45,994 bases of DNA from positions 617,778 through 663,771 of the forward strand of contig CACRSC010001925.1 of NCBI GenBank assembly GCA_902651635.1, given 5' to 3'. Shown in pieces: positions 18,652 to 28,183 of the stretch. The first letter of the stretch is position 1. Every line of letters begins with the position of its first letter. Position numbers and translations under genes: made by a program. This DNA comes from Mastigamoeba balamuthi. Its lineage: Eukaryota; Evosea; Mastigamoebida; Mastigamoebidae. Under the pieces are notes generated by a model, which searched no databases, was not told the origin of the DNA, and saw nothing but the letters and a program-made list of their open reading frames with translations.

Positions 18652-21380
18652 ATGAACACCCTTGCCATCGCCATACTGGCCTCGAGTGCGCTCTCCGGGC
18701 CCGCCAGAGCCGTCCAGAACAATCAGAGACAAACTGACAAACACGCACCCACGCAGTCGCCGGGGCCGCTGCAGCAGCCGACGTCGCCACGCTGACGTAC
18801 CTCGGCGTCAAGACCAACTGCACGACGCGGCAGACGACGTACTGGTACCGCGTGGGCGTCACGTCGGGCCAGGACCTCGCGGCCGTCGTCTTCGGCTTCA
18901 ACAGCACCACGCCCGTCGTCCCGGGCTCCTACACGGTCGCCGGCCACGACCCGTCGACGGGCCTCACGGGCCTGCGCCAGAACCTCCCCGCCCGCGTGGC
19001 CGCAGCCCAGTTCGGGATGGTCTCTGTCACCGTCGACGACGTCTACACGGTCGGCATCGTCCACTGGGCCGGCGTCTGGTCCGACGGCTCGGCGACGGGC
19101 GTGCAGTCGATCGCGGGGCCCGCGCCCTTCGTGCCCGCGTCGCTGGCGAGCGAGGACCCCGAGTCGATCGCGATGAACATGACGATCCGCGACGTCGGCA
19201 CGCACCCCGACTTCGAGACGCAGCAGGGCGACGACCGCGGCATCGTCGAGGCGACGCTCGGCGCCGACGGCACGCCCGTGCTGGCCCCGGGCAAGCACCG
19301 GACCATCTTCAACGCCGAGTCGTTCCGCTCGTGGTTCCACGACGTCCCCGGGGTCAACAAGGCACGGGGCGACCAACCCCCCCCCCCCCCCCCGACGGGA
19401 CTGGGGGAGCTCCGACACTCACTGACTGACTGACTGGCGCGTGGGCAGAGGATCGTGCTGCCGATGAGGCTGGAGAGGGTACCCGGGACGCGGCCGCCGC
19501 TGTACCAGTACGACAACCAGACGTTCTTCCCGATCGACGGCATGGGCTTCGGCAACAACTTCGAGGGGCACAACTTCGGGTTCACCATGATGATCTCGAC
19601 GCTCTTCACGTACCGCGGCGGCGAGAACTTCACGTTCCGCGGCGACGACGACGTCTGGGTCTTCATCAACCGCCACCTCGTCATCGACCTCGGCGGCGTG
19701 CACACGGCCGAGCAGGCCTCGATCGACGTCGACACGCTGGGGCTCGAGGTCAACGAGACCTACTCGCTGGCCTTCTTCTTCGCCGAGCGCCACACCTCGC
19801 GCTCGTCCTTCCGCATGACCACGTCCCTGCAGCTCCAGGACTGCGCCCGCGACACCTGCGGCCTCTGCGTCGGCACCTGCGAGCACGACACCGACGGCGA
19901 CGGCATCAAGGACTGCGTCGACCCGCACCCGCTGGTCCCCGACTACATCTGCGGCGACGGCGTCTGCCAGGACCGCGAGACGTGCGACAGCTGCCTGCAG
20001 GACTGCTTGGGAGTCAAGTGCGAGTGCCCGGGGCTCAACCACGTCGAGGCCCAGCACCTCAAGGACCCCCCGACGCTCGACCAGCGCCTCAGCGGGAACC
20101 TCAGCGACGTCATCACGCTCTCGATCGTGCTCCCGCAGATGATCCCGCACCGCTGGGACGTCCACGCGGCGTTCGTGAACCCCGACACCTTCGCCACGAC
20201 CGAGGTGGCGCTGCCGATGGCCGAGGACAACTGCAGGTACACGCACGTGTCGACCAGGAGGCTGCCCGACCTCATCCGCACGGCGCAGCCGCGCATCATC
20301 GAGTCTGCCGAGACGTACCGCATGCAGTTCATCGTGCGCGTCTGGTGGAACGAGCGCTTCGTGCTGAGCAACGGCGAGGCCTACGACCGCAACAGCACCG
20401 CCGACCTGCCCTTCGAGGTCATCCTCTACCGCCAGCTCGACGTCCGCAGCGTCATCAGCTCCCTCGACGCCACGCTCGTGTGGGGGTACATCGAGAAGCT
20501 CTCGGTCTTCGTGCCCGTCGACCGCAGCTCGCCGTCGGTAGAGTTCGACATCATCACCGTCGCCGTCGAGGCCGACTACGCCATCGTCCCACGCACGTTC
20601 GTGTTCAACTCGAGCGTCGGCCACATCGTCGCCGTCACCAACCCCGCGCTCGTCGGCGTCGTCGACGGCCACGCCAACAAGCAGCGCTGGCACCTGCGGG
20701 CGACCATCGACCGCTACGCCATCTGCAGCACCAGTGCCAGCGACAAGTTCACTCTCGACTACGCCATCGCCAGCGCCAGGCCCCAGTCGGCCACGCACGC
20801 CAGCCAGCTCACCGCGTCGCTCGAGGGCCTCGAGAACTGGTGCATGCTCAACAGCACCGTCCGCCTCAACGGCGCCCAGTCGACGCACGCAGACGCCGTC
20901 TCGCCCGCGGAGACGCTGCGCTTCTTCGTCGGCGACGTCATTCACGTCCGCGACCACGTGTTCACCGACGTGGCGCTGAAGCGGACCGACGTGACGAGGG
21001 TCGTGCTCAGCGGCAGCGCCATCAGGAGCGGCGCGGACCTGACGATCTACGACGCGGCGAGCCCGTCGGCGACGGCGCTGGGGTTCGCGCTGGAGGACTG
21101 CCCGGCGTCGTCGGGCCCCACGTGGGTGTGCTACCGCTTCACGCTGGCGGCGGGCACGTTCGACGTCGACAAGGAGCTGAGGATCGTGTCGAGCCTGAGC
21201 GCAGAGGTCGACCAGCACCCGGCTGGCAGGCGCGCTGCCGAGACCAAGACGAGCACCGCGAGGGTCTCGTCGACGCTGGCGCTGGCCCCGGCAGCTGCCG
21301 AGGTCAGGGACGCCGCGGTGTCGCCAGCCGGAGGCGCTGTCGCTGCCGTCACGACCGCTCTGTCGTTGTGGTTGCTGTAA
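18652..21380 (+). CDS. Fibro-slime domain surface protein, probably GPI-anchored
   Basis: Three exons: 18652-18685, 18757-19361 and 19449-21380; 856 aa. Exon 1 joins exon 2 to give the signal peptide MNTLAIAILAS-IAGAAAADV. The fibro-slime (PA14-related) domain covers about residues 23-350: TLTYLGVKTNC, SWFHDVPGVNK, FFPIDGMGFGN, FTYRGGENFTFRGDDDVWVF and VIDLGGVHTAEQ, which is the family signature. A Ca-binding-like DTDGDGIKDCVDPHP and a Cys cluster CGDGVCQDRETCDSCLQDC follow. The last about 400 residues are a beta-rich region with FFVGDVIHVRDHVFTDV. The C-terminus GGAVAAVTTALSLWLL fits a GPI signal. The fibro-slime family is known in dictyostelids from slug/stalk matrix and adhesion proteins. 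Exon 2 to 3 uses a GC donor. Confidence 0.88.
19362..19448 (+). other. GC-AG intron in the fibro-slime gene, with poly-C run
   Basis: Donor AAG|GCACGG after DVPGVNK, acceptor GGGCAG|AGG, and an uninterrupted C run at about 19377-19393. A GT donor 9 nt upstream (GGG|GTCAAC) is also in phase, but would delete the conserved VNK. Confidence 0.6.
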
Positions 21381-22458
21381 AACGGCGCCATCGTTGCCGA
21401 TTTCGTCATAGGGCCCTTGAACTCTGGAAATGGGAATGTGAGATGATCATTTGGCACAAACAAGCCAAAAACTCACCAACTGTTGAGGGCTTAAGGCCAA
21501 TTGCTTGAGGCAGTAGAGCCCATTGCCAAGTATGAACAGTTAAGGGCGAGATGAGAAAACCAGATAATTGCAGTATCCAGTTGCTTCATTTCTGTCTGGA
21601 GTTCTCCTCTGGGGCAGCAGTGCTTAGTGAGGCATTAACAGTGGCCCTTAGTCCAAGGACTAATTTTCTCAGGCCACGTCAGCCAGGAACATAAGGACGG
21701 AATAGGCAATAGTGCTGTGGGGGCATTCCGCGATTGTGGGGAGTTCGGTTGTGGGGCTGTAGGGGGCGGAGTGAGTGAGTGTTCAACAAGCTGTTATCCC
21801 CCTGTGCACGAGGGTGCTCATGGCCGGTCTAGCACGAGAGAGCTGTTGGTTATACTCGCCAAAAGGCCTCGCAGGGCCTGGAATGCAGAATGGTGCTCAA
21901 GAAACACTTTGGGATTGAAGACAAACTCACTTGCGGTCCGCCTAGACTTGAGTAAGCATTGTTGCCGATGAAGAAAGGCATGGGCTGCCGAGAACCCATT
22001 TTGGAAACTGATTATTTGCAATGTGGGTGGGAAAAGCACTACAGCGGACGGAGCACCACACGTCACGGATGCCGTTGGGCCGAACAATCACACTCTTCTT
22101 TCATTTTGAGAACACACTCGCCCCACTTCATGAAGTCGTCCACCATCGCAATCGTCGGCGCTGTTGTCGTATGGGGATGCACAGGTGACGTCATTTTCTG
22201 CGGGCTGCTGCAGCACAAGTACAGCAAATCCCGGAATCTGCTGAAATGGCTAACACAACCAATGTGTAGCACCCCCTGTGGCAGTCAATAGGCCAGGAAA
22301 CACACCAGTCGAGGTGCTGTATCTCCTTGACAGAATTCCGACCTTCTGAAGAGGATTTTGTGACTCAACGCAGTTACTTGATGGCAAAAGGGTGTGAAAG
22401 AACGCTGCCCAGCCAAGAGTGAAGAACAGGCAAGCCGTCAAAAGGGGATCCGTCGTTT
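21381..22458. other. Convergent intergenic spacer
   Basis: About 1.1 kb between the stops of the fibro-slime (+) and MYRF-like (-) genes; AT-richer than its flanks. A short signal-peptide-like frame starts at 22130 (MKSSTIAIVGAVVVWGCTG) but no continuation could be built. Confidence 0.45.
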
Positions 22459-25400
22459 TTACAACAGCAGCAGCAGCAGTACAGCAGGTACAGCCACTGT
22501 CAACAGTGTGGCTTGTGATCGGCCGCCAGAAGACGCTGCTGCTCTCCGCGCGGCCACAGCGCGCCTCGTGGCGATCTTGTTGCACGTCGGCTTGGTCTTG
22601 GTCGACGCGTAGCACGAGTTGGAGAACTCCTCCGTGCAGAACCCGCAGTGCCCCTCGTCTGTGGTCCCGCACCACGCGCACCCGTTGCTCAGGCACGAGG
22701 CCTTGTCCGCCCTCTCCTCGCATACTGCAGGGGGGGGGGGAATCTGTTAGATTTCGCCAGATTCCGGAATCTGCAGTGATTCTGTCTTGCAGGAGAGCGC
22801 TTTTAGCTCGCCTTGGTAGGTCACGGAGCCGCAGTAGAAGTCTATGTAGTCGGCGCACACGAGATAGACGTTGGACTTGCGCGTGTCGAACAGCTGCCTC
22901 GTGGTCCCCTGGAAGTACGGAGTCTTGATCCCCAGCATCTTCGACGACTGCGTTGCGGTGAATCCGGGAATATCTCATATCTCAGAGAGATATTATCAGA
23001 GCGACGAGGGGAAGTAGGCTTACGTGGTGCCACGTGATATTCGTCGGCAGCGATGTCGACGTGCGCAGCTTGTTGTACGGGCAGTTCCACGGGAGGCTCG
23101 ACAGGCGCACGGGGTTCGTCTCCGCGTTGAGGTGCACCTTGACGAGCGCCGCCCCGTCGACCACGTCCGTCCCGGCGAGGCTGCACTGGAACGTCGCTGT
23201 TGGGGCGATATTACCTCGTCAGTCAGATTTTACAAAATTCAAAAAAGAACCTGCGGGGAAACCAGGAAACCCCGGACACAGGGAGAAAAGGGGAAAGGCA
23301 CAGGGAGGGCAGAGCGCACAGTTGGTCATGAAGAGGATGGCGTAGCCCAGGGCGCCGGCGGTGAGGTAGCCGACCATGACGAGGAAGATCGTGTGGAAGC
23401 GGACGCCGAACTTCTTGTAGGCGACGAGGCCGAGCAGCCACATGAAGAACATGATGCCCACAAACGCGCCGACGACCTTGATCGTGTCGTCGCCCATGAC
23501 GGTGCTGAGGGCCGTGCCGCAGAGGCCGATGGTGACGAGCACGTAGACGTTGACGCTGTTGGCCGGGCGCCAGTAGAGCTTGAGCTGGTGCGTCCGGAAG
23601 AACCGGACGAGCTCGGCCCTGTTGGCGTAGAGCGAGAGGGCCATGACGAGGGCCACGAGCCAGCAGTAGGCCCACACAAACGGTATGCCGCTGACCAGGA
23701 ACGGCGCGACGACGCCCGCGCAGGCCATCGTCATCGTGAAGAAGAGCACAATGACCGCGGGCCCGAACGAGAGCTCGCACCTCAGCTTGTTCTTGCGGCT
23801 CTCGGCGCTGCGCCTGGCCGCCTCTGCCGCGGCCTTGTCGCTGTCGGCGCGGACGCGGTCGAGGTGGGCCTCGAGCTGGTTGATGCGCGACATGGCGTCG
23901 CTGATGGCGTCGCGCATCTGGCGCGGGTCCGAGGCCGAGGCGGCCGTCGCGATGCCGTAGAGCTCGCGCAGGGCCTCGGTGACCATCGGCACCAGCCCGA
24001 CGACGTCGACGCTCAGGCAGCCGTCCTCGTCGCGGTGCACGGCCTCGGGGACGACCTGCTGCAGCTCCTGCGCGATGAAGCCCATCTTGAGCGTCGGGTC
24101 GCCCTTGTAGCGGAACGTCTTGCCCCCCAGCTGCAGCACGCGCTGCAGGGCGCCCTTGATGGGCTCGATGTCCTGCTTGAACCGCGCGTCGCTGCGCTGC
24201 AGGAACCCGTGCTCGGCAAACACCTCGCCGCAGACGTGCAGCCGCTTGAGGTTCGCGTTGAGCTGCACGATCCGCATGAACTCGTTCGTCTCCTGCCCGT
24301 ACGCCGGGTCCTCCAGCCGCACCCCCAGTATGTGCGACTGCCCCGGAGACACCCCCGCCAGCTGCTGCGCCGACGCCGCCGTCCCCGGCAACACCGCCAG
24401 CTCCACCGCCCCCGCCTGCTGCTGCTGCTGCTGCTGCTGCCTCTGCCTCTGCAGCGCCTGCTCCTGCAGCATGCGCTGCATCTGCTGCTGCTGCTGCAGG
24501 AGCTGCTGCTGCATCTGCTGCTGCGTCAGGCCCAGGACCAGCCCGGGCTCCTGCTTCACGGCGACGGCGGCCGCAGCGGCCGGCGACGGCGCGGGCAGCG
24601 TGGGCGTGGGCGCGGGGTTCTGCGGCAGCTTCTCGTACCCCCGCGACGTCGTCGCCGCCGCGTGCACGGCGCCCCCGGGCGAGGCCTCGTCGGGCGACGA
24701 CTGCGCCATCGCCCGCGCGGGCACCGCCGGCTTGGGCGTCGCGTACTGCGCCAGCAGCGGCTCCTGCGGCGTCGCCTGCAGCTGCGCCCTGCGCCGCTTG
24801 GCCTCTGGCTGCTGCTGCTGCTGCTGCTGCTGCTGCGACTGCTGGGGCTGCAGGGGCGTCTGGGCGGGCGTCGCTGCAGGGGGAGGGGAGGTGTCGGGCA
24901 GCTCGACCATGTAGGGCTCGAGCAGGGGCTTGACGGCCTCCCTGTTGGGCAGCTTCTTGTAGACGAGCGCCGCCTCGGGGCTCGCGCCGGCCAGCTCGTG
25001 CCGCACGTGCGCGTCCCACACGTGCGAGTGGCAGTTGTAGTGCGTCTTGGCGCTCTCGCAGCACCCCGGGTACACGCACTTCCACAGCTTCTTCCGCGGC
25101 TTGCTCGCCCCCGCTGCCGCAGGCGCCGGCGACTCCGACGCCGACGGCGGCGTCGCCTCGGCCTCGGCCGCCCGCTTGCGGCCCCCGGCAGGAGGGGGCG
25201 GCGGCTGCAGCGAGAGCGGCGAGACGGTGCCGCCCATCAGCGCGTTCTCGGGGCTGCTGGAGCCCCCGCTGCCCGTCTCGGCCGTCCGCGCGACGACGCC
25301 GTTGGGCGAGACGCCCGTCTCGGGCGGCGTCTCCGTCACCGCCAGCAGCACCGGCGCGTCGAAGCCGAACGCGTCGTCGCCGAGCGGGTGCACGTCCAGG

Positions 25401-25459
25401 ATGCCGCCCGGAGCCGCGCCGCCGTCGAAAACGAGAAGCTCCTCCTCGTCGCCGAGCAT
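22459..25459 (-). CDS. MYRF-like self-cleaving membrane protein with zinc finger and luminal PSI-like tail
   Basis: Predicted membrane-tethered transcription regulator. Four exons (minus): 23320-25459, 23024-23196, 22791-22947 and 22459-22724; 911 aa. In order: acidic N-terminus; basic RKRAAEAE and KPRKKLWK; a C2H2-like finger WKCVYPGCCESAKTHYNCH with SHVWDAHVRH (about 123-152); poly-Q tracts (about 207-216 and 310-348) and KRRR; an S74/ICE intramolecular chaperone domain (about 395-540) with the Ser-Lys dyad in RSDARFKQDI (S423, K428, the same +5 spacing as in MYRF) and KMGFIAQELQQVVPEAV; a coiled coil (about 530-560); five hydrophobic spans (564-713); a luminal Cys-rich part with SCLSNGCAWCGTTDEGHCGFC; and a final hydrophobic segment. 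In MYRF the domain trimerises and self-cleaves, freeing the N-terminal part for the nucleus. The usual Ndt80/PhoG DNA-binding domain is not seen. Intron 3 uses a GC donor. Confidence 0.8.
22725..22790 (-). other. GC-AG intron in the MYRF-like gene
   Basis: Donor CCT|GCAAGA, close to the consensus GCAAGT; acceptor after a C run (CCCTGCAG|TA). The join gives ELKALS-LCEERADK. Confidence 0.65.
24410..24510 (-). repeat. CAG/CTG trinucleotide tracts encoding poly-Gln
   Basis: Interrupted CTG runs on the plus strand (about 24417-24440 and 24480-24500), with another at about 24810-24837, encode Gln tracts in the MYRF-like protein. Length variation would be expected. Confidence 0.8.
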
Positions 25460-26098
25460 CGCGTAACAGTTCTGCCGGCGCCGGGCGAATTCGGTGCGGG
25501 CGCGGAAGTGAGAGGGCGCAGGGCAAATGGGAAATCAGCGGCGGCCGGGGGGACGCGGGGCGCTGGGGCGGCGCCGGCGGCGGGGAGGCGCGCACGGTCG
25601 ATGGTGGGGGATGTGCCGCCGTGAGAGAGGTTCCGCGAAGGGGCGCCGGGGGCGCGCGCGGGTCGATGGGCACAGACGTGCGGAAGGGGAGGAATCAACG
25701 CCGGGATAAAAAAAGAGATAGAGAATCTGAGGATTTCCGGTGGTAGGAAGGTGAGAAGGCGGTAGGAATGGTAGGCACGCCGGTCTGCGGCTGTGCTCTG
25801 GCCAGCGGGGGTTGATCTCCCCCGTGGATGAGCGCATGCTCCGGCGGGTGCCGCTGGGGTACGTGCGCTCCTGCAACTGACGTGCACTTTTCGCGCACTG
25901 AGTCCTCTCTGCCACATCATCAAAACGGAAAACGAGATTCCATGTTGAACAACCTCCGACAGGTGGGGAATCAACAACCAAGTTTTGTCTTAAAAGCACG
26001 TGCGTGGTGTAGCGAGGTCGAGGTCAGGGCCGCATCCACAGGCCCCTACTCCGGTAGCGAGTGCATCTCTTGTCCACTCTCCCGGACAGCAGGCGTCC
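25460..26098. other. Intergenic spacer, promoter of the MYRF-like gene
   Basis: 639 bp between the YIPF6-like stop and the MYRF-like start, both on the minus strand. No gene recognised; open frames here are Arg/Pro-rich and look non-coding. Confidence 0.45.
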
Positions 26099-27213
26099 TT
26101 ACTGAATCAACACCATCCAGCCCAGGACCGAGAAGAACAGAAACAGCGGGTACACGCCCAGCGGGATCCTCTTGGGCGGGCACGTGCCGACCAGGAATCC
26201 ATAGCTCGCTGATACGGAAACAGTCAGATTCACGAAGATATTGCGGCAAAACTAAAAAGGGGAGGGGGAACTGACCCCAGATAGACCACGCGAGCCCCAG
26301 GACGACAACGAGGAGGCGTATCCAGACGCTGTTGATGACTATGCGGAGCAGCACCAGGATGAACGCCGAGGCTGTCAAGGGGAACACGCAGTAGCCCAGC
26401 AGGCAGATGCTCTGGAAGAAAGATCTGCCACGTAAACAAGAATCAGAAACCAAGAATCACCGCCAGGAAATATCCGCCCAGCCCGCAGGGCAACGGGCGG
26501 GTGGGGCGGCGAGCGTTTACAGTTTGCCGCCGATGAGGACGACGTTGAGGGTGACGACTGCGGCACCGATCCAGACAAAGACAAAGACGACCGCGAAAAC
26601 GAGCGCCTGCTGGGCGTTGGGCGCCGAGATCGTCAGCAGCACGGCCAGCAGCAGCACGATGAACAGCGGGCCCCACAGGTCCCCTGCAGGCAGAGCGAGC
26701 GTTGCCGCGTTAGTCCTGGCAGGTTCGAAATATCTGGAGATTCTTTGGGAATCAGCAGCAGATTCCTGTCAGGTGACAGCTGAGAATTCCGCAATGCACC
26801 CGAATTCCCCGATATATTGCGCGATTGGACGCGGGATTCAAACCCAACAACGGCGAGCGGGCGAGCGAGTGAGCGGCGCACAGTCGTAGAGCGTGGACTT
26901 GGTCCTCTTGAAGCGGAACGGCAGCAGCACCTGCGAGAGCTTGACGATGATGGCCCTGATGTCCCTCCACTGCAGCGGGGGCCGCGAGGTTGGCACGGCT
27001 TTGTGTCCGCCCAGCGCGCGCGCGCGGCACGGGGGCGCAGCGGCCCGCGCGATTTTTTTCACGAGCGGATGCAAAAAAATATCCAAATTATCCCCGTACG
27101 ATTGTTTGCCACACGGGCTCGTCCAGCGTGTCCAGGCGCGACTCGACAGGGGCGACGGGGACCTGCACGTCCGACTGCGGCTGCGGCGCGATGGAGGTGG
27201 TCTCTCCGAGCAT
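26099..27213 (-). CDS. YIPF6-like: YIPF6-like (Yip1 family) Golgi membrane protein
   Basis: Multi-span Golgi protein of the Rab-binding YIP1 family, acting in vesicle traffic. Five exons (minus): 27100-27213, 26882-26969, 26521-26683, 26276-26424 and 26099-26208; 207 aa (human YIPF6 is about 236). All joins restore family landmarks: LDEPVWQTI-WRDIRAII, STLYD-WDLWGPLFIVL (the conserved YDxDLWGPL motif) and IGGKL-SFFQSICLLGYC. Five hydrophobic spans follow (FIVLLLAVLLTISAPNAQQ, VFAVVFVFVWIGAAVVTLN, VFPLTASAFILVLLRIVI, WIRLLVVVLGLAWSIWAS and YPLFLFFSVLGWMVLIQ), with the soluble N-terminus facing the cytosol. All four introns are GT-AG (donors GTACGG, GTGCGC, GTAAAC, GTCAGT). Confident family call; the YIPF6 subgroup is likely. 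Confidence 0.88.
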
Positions 27214-27857
27214 GGTTGTGAGCGCGCGCCCGAGAGGCAGTGCTAAGTAGTTGTGGATACCGAACGCACCGGCCGAAATATCGCAGCCACACCCATGACA
27301 TCACGAAGATATCGTCAGGGGTGCGGGACAGCCCGCAGGCGCTCCGACAGGTGGGAGAGCGGCCGCGCTTGATATCGGGTGGTGTCCGGACATCAGTCCA
27401 CCACTTTCCCGGAATACCCCTTGGAATCCGCGGTGAATCTAGAACAAAATCGTACGTTCCCCCGTCTGTCTTTCTGTTGGTGCGGTCCTCGTTGATCGTC
27501 CGTCCGTTCGGTGTTCACCGCTCACACTAGCAGGCCTCCTTAAGAAACTCACTTTGGACGTGAAAATCAATTGATTTGCTGCGAAACAAGAGGAGAGCAC
27601 CCTCGTTTCTCCACTGAGCGTGAAAGCCGGTGGACGACCGGTGCACTCGGGGCCTGTCAAATAGCCCGAGCCTGCCTGGGGGTTGATGCCCCAGAGGGCG
27701 TTGTATGCTGGAGGAAGATCGTGCACCTGCGTCGGTGCAGGACAAGTCACGTGCAGTGGCCACGAACTCACTGCACTGCACCCCCTACACGCAAATAAAA
27801 TCCCGCCCGAAATATCTCCCCCGGCATAACACAATTATAGCACAGCAACCGCAGGGG
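27214..27857. promoter_or_regulatory. Divergent intergenic region between YIPF6-like and zinc-ribbon genes
   Basis: 644 bp holding both promoters. GATATC/AATATC words recur (27278-27285, 27309-27315, 27373-27378, 27811-27817). CACAATTATAGC, 24-36 bp upstream of the zinc-ribbon ATG, may belong to its core promoter. Confidence 0.35.
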
Positions 27858-28079
27858 ATGAGCAGCGCAGCGCAGCAGCCGCAGGACAAGGAGCAGAGGG
27901 ACAAGTGCAGCGTGTGCAAGGAGCTGGGGGAGTACAGCCCGCACCTCTGCAAGCACCTCAAGAAGTACGGCCTCGACGAGGCCTACCTCGACAAACTGCG
28001 CAACCCCACCGTCGTCTGCGCCAAGTGCGGCCGCGCCGCCGCCAACGCGGGCCTCGTGTGCTACCCCCAGAGCCTCTGA
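27858..28079 (+). CDS. Small zinc-ribbon-like protein
   Basis: Intronless, 73 aa, start MSSAAQQPQDKEQRDKCSVC. Two Cys pairs, CSVC and CAKC, sit about 40 residues apart and probably bind one zinc. Between them is a charged helical segment with LCKHLKKYGLDEAYLDKL; the end is CAKCGRAAANAGLVCYPQSL. Similar little four-Cys proteins with a CKHLKK..CxKCGR pattern exist in bacteria and protists (from memory, function unassigned). It lies 104 bp upstream of the next gene on the same strand. The start is the only ATG giving the full protein. The reading frame is short, but the motif order argues that it is real. Confidence 0.7.
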   Translation: MSSAAQQPQDKEQRDKCSVCKELGEYSPHLCKHLKKYGLDEAYLDKLRNPTVVCAKCGRAAANAGLVCYPQSL

Positions 28080-28183
28080 CCACTCACTCCCCCGTCTAAA
28101 TATCCCCGAAAAATCGAGATTTGTGCGAGAAAATCTAATAAAATCACGCAATCTGCAAAATCAGCTTCAATTGCCCCCCGTGT

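Noticed and set aside
19377-19393. Poly-C run as a functional element
   Set aside because: It lies in an intron; similar G/C runs occur at 1-11, about 13108-13117 and 22731-22740 and look like simple homopolymers.
22130-22291. Signal-peptide-like frame MKSSTIAIVGAVVVWGCTG on the plus strand
   Set aside because: The frame ends after about 54 codons without a domain, and no spliced continuation fits before the convergent MYRF-like gene.
23024-25624. 866-codon plus-strand open frame
   Set aside because: It is the antisense shadow of the MYRF-like gene.
26815-26880. tRNA-like B box (GGGATTCAAACCC) near 26833
   Set aside because: It lies inside a YIPF6-like intron, and no A box or acceptor-stem pairing could be found on either strand.
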